Under the pieces are notes generated by a model. That model was not told the DNA's origin. It worked only from the letters and a program-made list of their open reading frames with translations, and did not search any database. 11,100 nucleotides of DNA from Rodentolepis nana (lineage: Eukaryota; Platyhelminthes; Cestoda; Cyclophyllidea; Hymenolepididae): contig UZAE01001900.1 in assembly GCA_900617975.1 (NCBI GenBank), positions 1 to 11,100 of the forward strand, in the 5' to 3' direction. The translations under genes were made by a program, and so were the position numbers. Shown in pieces: positions 8,794-11,100 of this stretch (position 1 is its first letter; every line of letters begins with the position of its first letter).

Positions 8794-8843
8794 CCTTCGA
8801 GATATTCATCTCTTTAATAACAATAACCGGCGAAAAAGAAGCA

Positions 8844-9059
8844 TCACTTTCCAGCATGAGTCATCGATTGTCCGGCGTATGCAGTGCCAATATAAATATT
8901 GTTAGCGCCAGCGTCCAGTTCCGACAGATTTCCGTAAATAGCAACCTTGAAATTCAGGTCACACGCACGTATCGCGCTGAGATCCTTCACTTTGATTATC
9001 CATTTAATTATCTTTTTTGGCAAGCAGCGAGATCTAGATGAGTCTTGAGTTAATTTTTT
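8844..9059 (-). other. Open stretch of 71 codons on the minus strand, unidentified
   Basis: The frame is open between stops and ends at the TGA at 8846-8844. It contains LSAIRACDLNFKVAIYGNLS and GANNIYIGTAYAG, a protein-like composition with GC-richer codons than the flanks. The only methionine is near its end, so it would have to be an exon or a fragment. The plus strand is also open here (8856-9041), which weakens the case. No family is recognised. Confidence 0.15.
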
Positions 9060-9256
9060 TTATTTTGTCATGAATGGCTATAATTGAGGTTTATAAATAG
9101 TGGTTGAGACGGTCCCATTCAAACAGATTTAGGAGATTCGCGAATTTAAAGACAAAATGGCTTTAATCCTTTTACCGGGGTTTTACAAAAGTCCGCTCAC
9201 CCGAATAAGCGCCTATTGGCGATTATTTTCTTCCAAAAATAGTTTCATGAAATGTA

Positions 9257-9295
9257 ATTTTCCGTTTAACCGCCCTGGGCGGAATTTCGGAAAAT
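9257..9295. repeat. Nested inverted repeat
   Basis: An outer perfect 8-bp stem (attttccg at 9257-9264 with cggaaaat at 9288-9295) encloses an inner perfect GC-rich palindrome, ccgcccTgggcgg, at 9270-9282. No role can be assigned. Confidence 0.7.
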
Positions 9296-9789
9296 CCCGG
9301 CATTTGCGTAAATTAAAATTTCCATAAAATTTTGTTACTTAATGACTTTTATCACTCACGATTTCGATGCTTTCTCAATAAAATTGTAACCTTATTTACT
9401 AAAAGAGATATTTTTCAAATCGGCTTGAATCAGAAAGGTTCTCATCTATTGAAATAAAGCACGGAAGACTTGACAATGTTCAATTGAATAAGTTCCAAGC
9501 TTACAACTACTCCTTTTCTCTTGGCCATTTTCTTTCCTTTTGACCCATTCAAACCATTTCAGTCAGTCATATTCAAAAATCAATAATGACTAATCGGTAT
9601 TAACTCCATTGGCTCTAATCTTAACACCTTTTCGTTGCCATTTAACCTTACACACAGAGAACGTGGAGATAAAGAGAATCATTCGAATCGCCCAAAAGTT
9701 AATCCTGTCGATTTCCCCTCTGTGGCTGAGTTATTCTTTAATGACACCCGATAGTTATTGATTAGTTTAGCACTGGCCTAAGGTTTAGA

Positions 9790-9808
9790 AATCACCCGAA
9801 AGGTGATT
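9790..9808. repeat. Perfect 7-bp stem-loop
   Basis: aatcacc, a cgaaa loop and ggtgatt form an uninterrupted hairpin. There is no gene nearby to which it can be linked. Confidence 0.6.
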
Positions 9809-9949
9809 AATTCACTTGGGTTCGTAAATGAGAACAAAGCCAGGGGACACGAGGTCGTTACTCGTCAGTGGAGATTTAGTGTTATGGAGTGCCGACGATA
9901 TTATCTCATTTTGGTGTAAGAATGTGAATTTCCCTATTGAGTCAATCAA

Positions 9950-10223
9950 GAATGCGCGATTGACTTACCCCCCACGTGGTGCACCCTGGGCAGCTCACAC
10001 TCATACGGAAGTCCATGTCATATTTGATCACTTCCACAGTACTCACCTCGCATTTTTCTCTACAGTTGTGTCTGTCGACTCTTTTACATCTGTGAATCAC
10101 TCTTCAGTTCCACCTCTCGACTTTTTTGTGATTTTGATGTTCCTCCCCTGCGTGAATCCCGAAATCAACTAAAAGGCTAATGATAACTATCATAAAGACT
10201 GCCATTTGACATAAATAATTATT
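9950..10223 (+). mobile_element. Short retroelement-like insertion, copy B (inverted relative of 1716-2166)
   Basis: The reverse complement aligns with copy A over nearly its whole length, with 17 identical bases at 10175-10191. It starts gaatgcgcgattgacttac, continues through cacgtgg and caccctgggca, and ends gccatttgacataaataatt, giving the same A/T-rich 3' tail on the plus strand. It is about 180 bp shorter, because it lacks the multiplied 33-nt unit and an adjoining segment of about 60 bp. A 6-bp aatcaa at 9944-9949 recurs at 10224-10229, exactly at the predicted ends. It could be a decayed target-site duplication, but it is short enough to be chance. Copies A and B are clearly diverged, so they are separate or old insertions of one family. 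Confidence 0.6.
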
Positions 10224-11100
10224 AATCAACTTTACATCAGACTTAATGGAAGAAACATTAGCACTCGCTATTAAAATTGTGACCGCTATAATTATTCTAA
10301 GTTGTATTTTAACTGGAAAATTCGGTTCTACTAATCAATACCTCCAGCGTATCGTACTGTAGGGTCATTAGTTAATGTAAAAGTTGCATCTTACTATGAA
10401 AGTATACTTAACAATAATTACGTACTAACTTTTCGTTTTAATTCGTCTATTCACTGAGGGTACTATAGTGGGTACTTATTTCATAAAATATCGTACTACT
10501 GGATGTCCTTAAATCGAGAGAAATTAGGTTATACCTATTAAACCAATTTAGTTGAATTAAGCTGGAATGGATTTTCCATTTAAAATATTTCGAAGGTAGT
10601 TAGATATGAACCATGAATCATTAAAAAAACACTTTCACTTGCAATATCGCATATCAACTGTAACTTCAAGGTGCGGGTAAAAGAGAAGTCGTGTACTGAC
10701 TAAGTCGATGGTTAGGGTGGTTTGACATAGTACTGATGAATCGATCTTCTAACCCCAGGGATGATCTGCTCATTTGTTGACAACTTTAACTGGTAGACGA
10801 ATGAAATTTACCAGATGTGAAATCACCTACAATCTTTTCATTCAGGTATTTTACTGAAAGTGGAAGTAAATTCGGTAAAATAGTTCATCTATTGAGTGTG
10901 TCATTAGTTCAGGCCCCTCTGATGATCTGAATCATTGCTTTTGTGATCACTCGGCCATTTGTTTCAATTTCCCAATACTTCTACTACTACTAATAATAAT
11001 AATAACAATAAGAATAAATACGCAGTGCCGAGAGTCAAATTTTTAGTTACTTCAATGCCAACTTAACAACTCATTTAAAATCAGTTGCCTTTGTTTTAAT
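10224..11100. other. AT-rich non-coding end of window
   Basis: No gene, exon or repeat relative was recognised apart from the microsatellite near 10981. Frames on both strands are short. Confidence 0.5.
10981..11018 (+). repeat. CTA/ATA trinucleotide microsatellite
   Basis: Four CTA units are followed by ATA units and then degenerate aacaataagaataaata. Confidence 0.85.

Larger units (their letters stand above)
9060..9949. other. Non-coding spacer with small inverted repeats
   Basis: No gene is seen. Small palindromes occur at 9136-9145 (attcgcgaat), 9210-9221 (cgcc-tatt-ggcg), 9257-9295 and 9790-9808. The 114-codon plus-strand frame that begins at 9828 runs into element B and has no recognisable domain, so it is not called. 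Confidence 0.5.

Noticed and set aside
9828..10172. 114-codon plus-strand frame
   Set aside because: Its second half is element B and its first half is unrelated flank. The protein is not conserved in copy A.
10728..10760. CTGATGA sequences suggesting a hammerhead ribozyme
   Set aside because: No GAAA core segment and no matching stems were found at a suitable distance here or near 10917.
1..11100. CRISPR array, tRNA, rRNA or prokaryotic defence genes
   Set aside because: No regularly spaced repeats with unique spacers, no tRNA-like arms and no bacterial gene organisation were seen. The genes are intron-containing animal genes.

Overview
The window looks like AT-rich nuclear DNA of a metazoan, most probably a parasitic flatworm and perhaps a tapeworm. 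Three things suggest this: two very short GT-AG introns (34 and 41 nt), gene-poor AT-rich spacers with degenerate repeats, and the two protein families present. No bacterial features (operons, ribosome-binding sites) are seen. The phylum is an inference; no species is claimed.

Layout. Bases 1-350 (minus strand) hold the 5' end of a family-14 glycosyltransferase gene, like the core-2 beta-1,6-N-acetylglucosaminyltransferases, with its N-terminal membrane anchor; the rest runs off the left edge. Bases 351-1699 are non-coding. Bases 1716-2166 are a short mobile element inside a 16-bp direct repeat that looks like a target-site duplication. Its right part holds four copies of a 33-nt core. A diverged, inverted relative lies at 9950-10223. 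Bases 2183-3731 are non-coding, with an AAG microsatellite. Bases 3732-4912 hold protein-like but broken reading frames on the minus strand, probably an old pseudogene or retroelement remnant that I cannot name. Bases 4913-6736 are the non-coding upstream flank of the main gene.

The one complete gene is a calreticulin on the plus strand (6737-7984, three exons, 390 residues). It has a signal peptide, both classical calreticulin signatures, three A-type and three B-type P-domain repeats, and a KDEL end. Its early N-domain is unusual and its acidic tail is short, so it may be a diverged paralogue. A possible poly(A) signal lies at 8177-8182. Bases 8200-9950 are mostly spacer with two unexplained open stretches and some small hairpins. 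Bases 10224-11100 hold only a CTA/ATA microsatellite near the end.

Both recognised genes belong to the secretory pathway: calreticulin folds glycoproteins in the ER, and the GT14 enzyme branches O-glycans in the Golgi. They are over 6 kb apart and point in opposite directions, so this is probably coincidence and not a functional unit.
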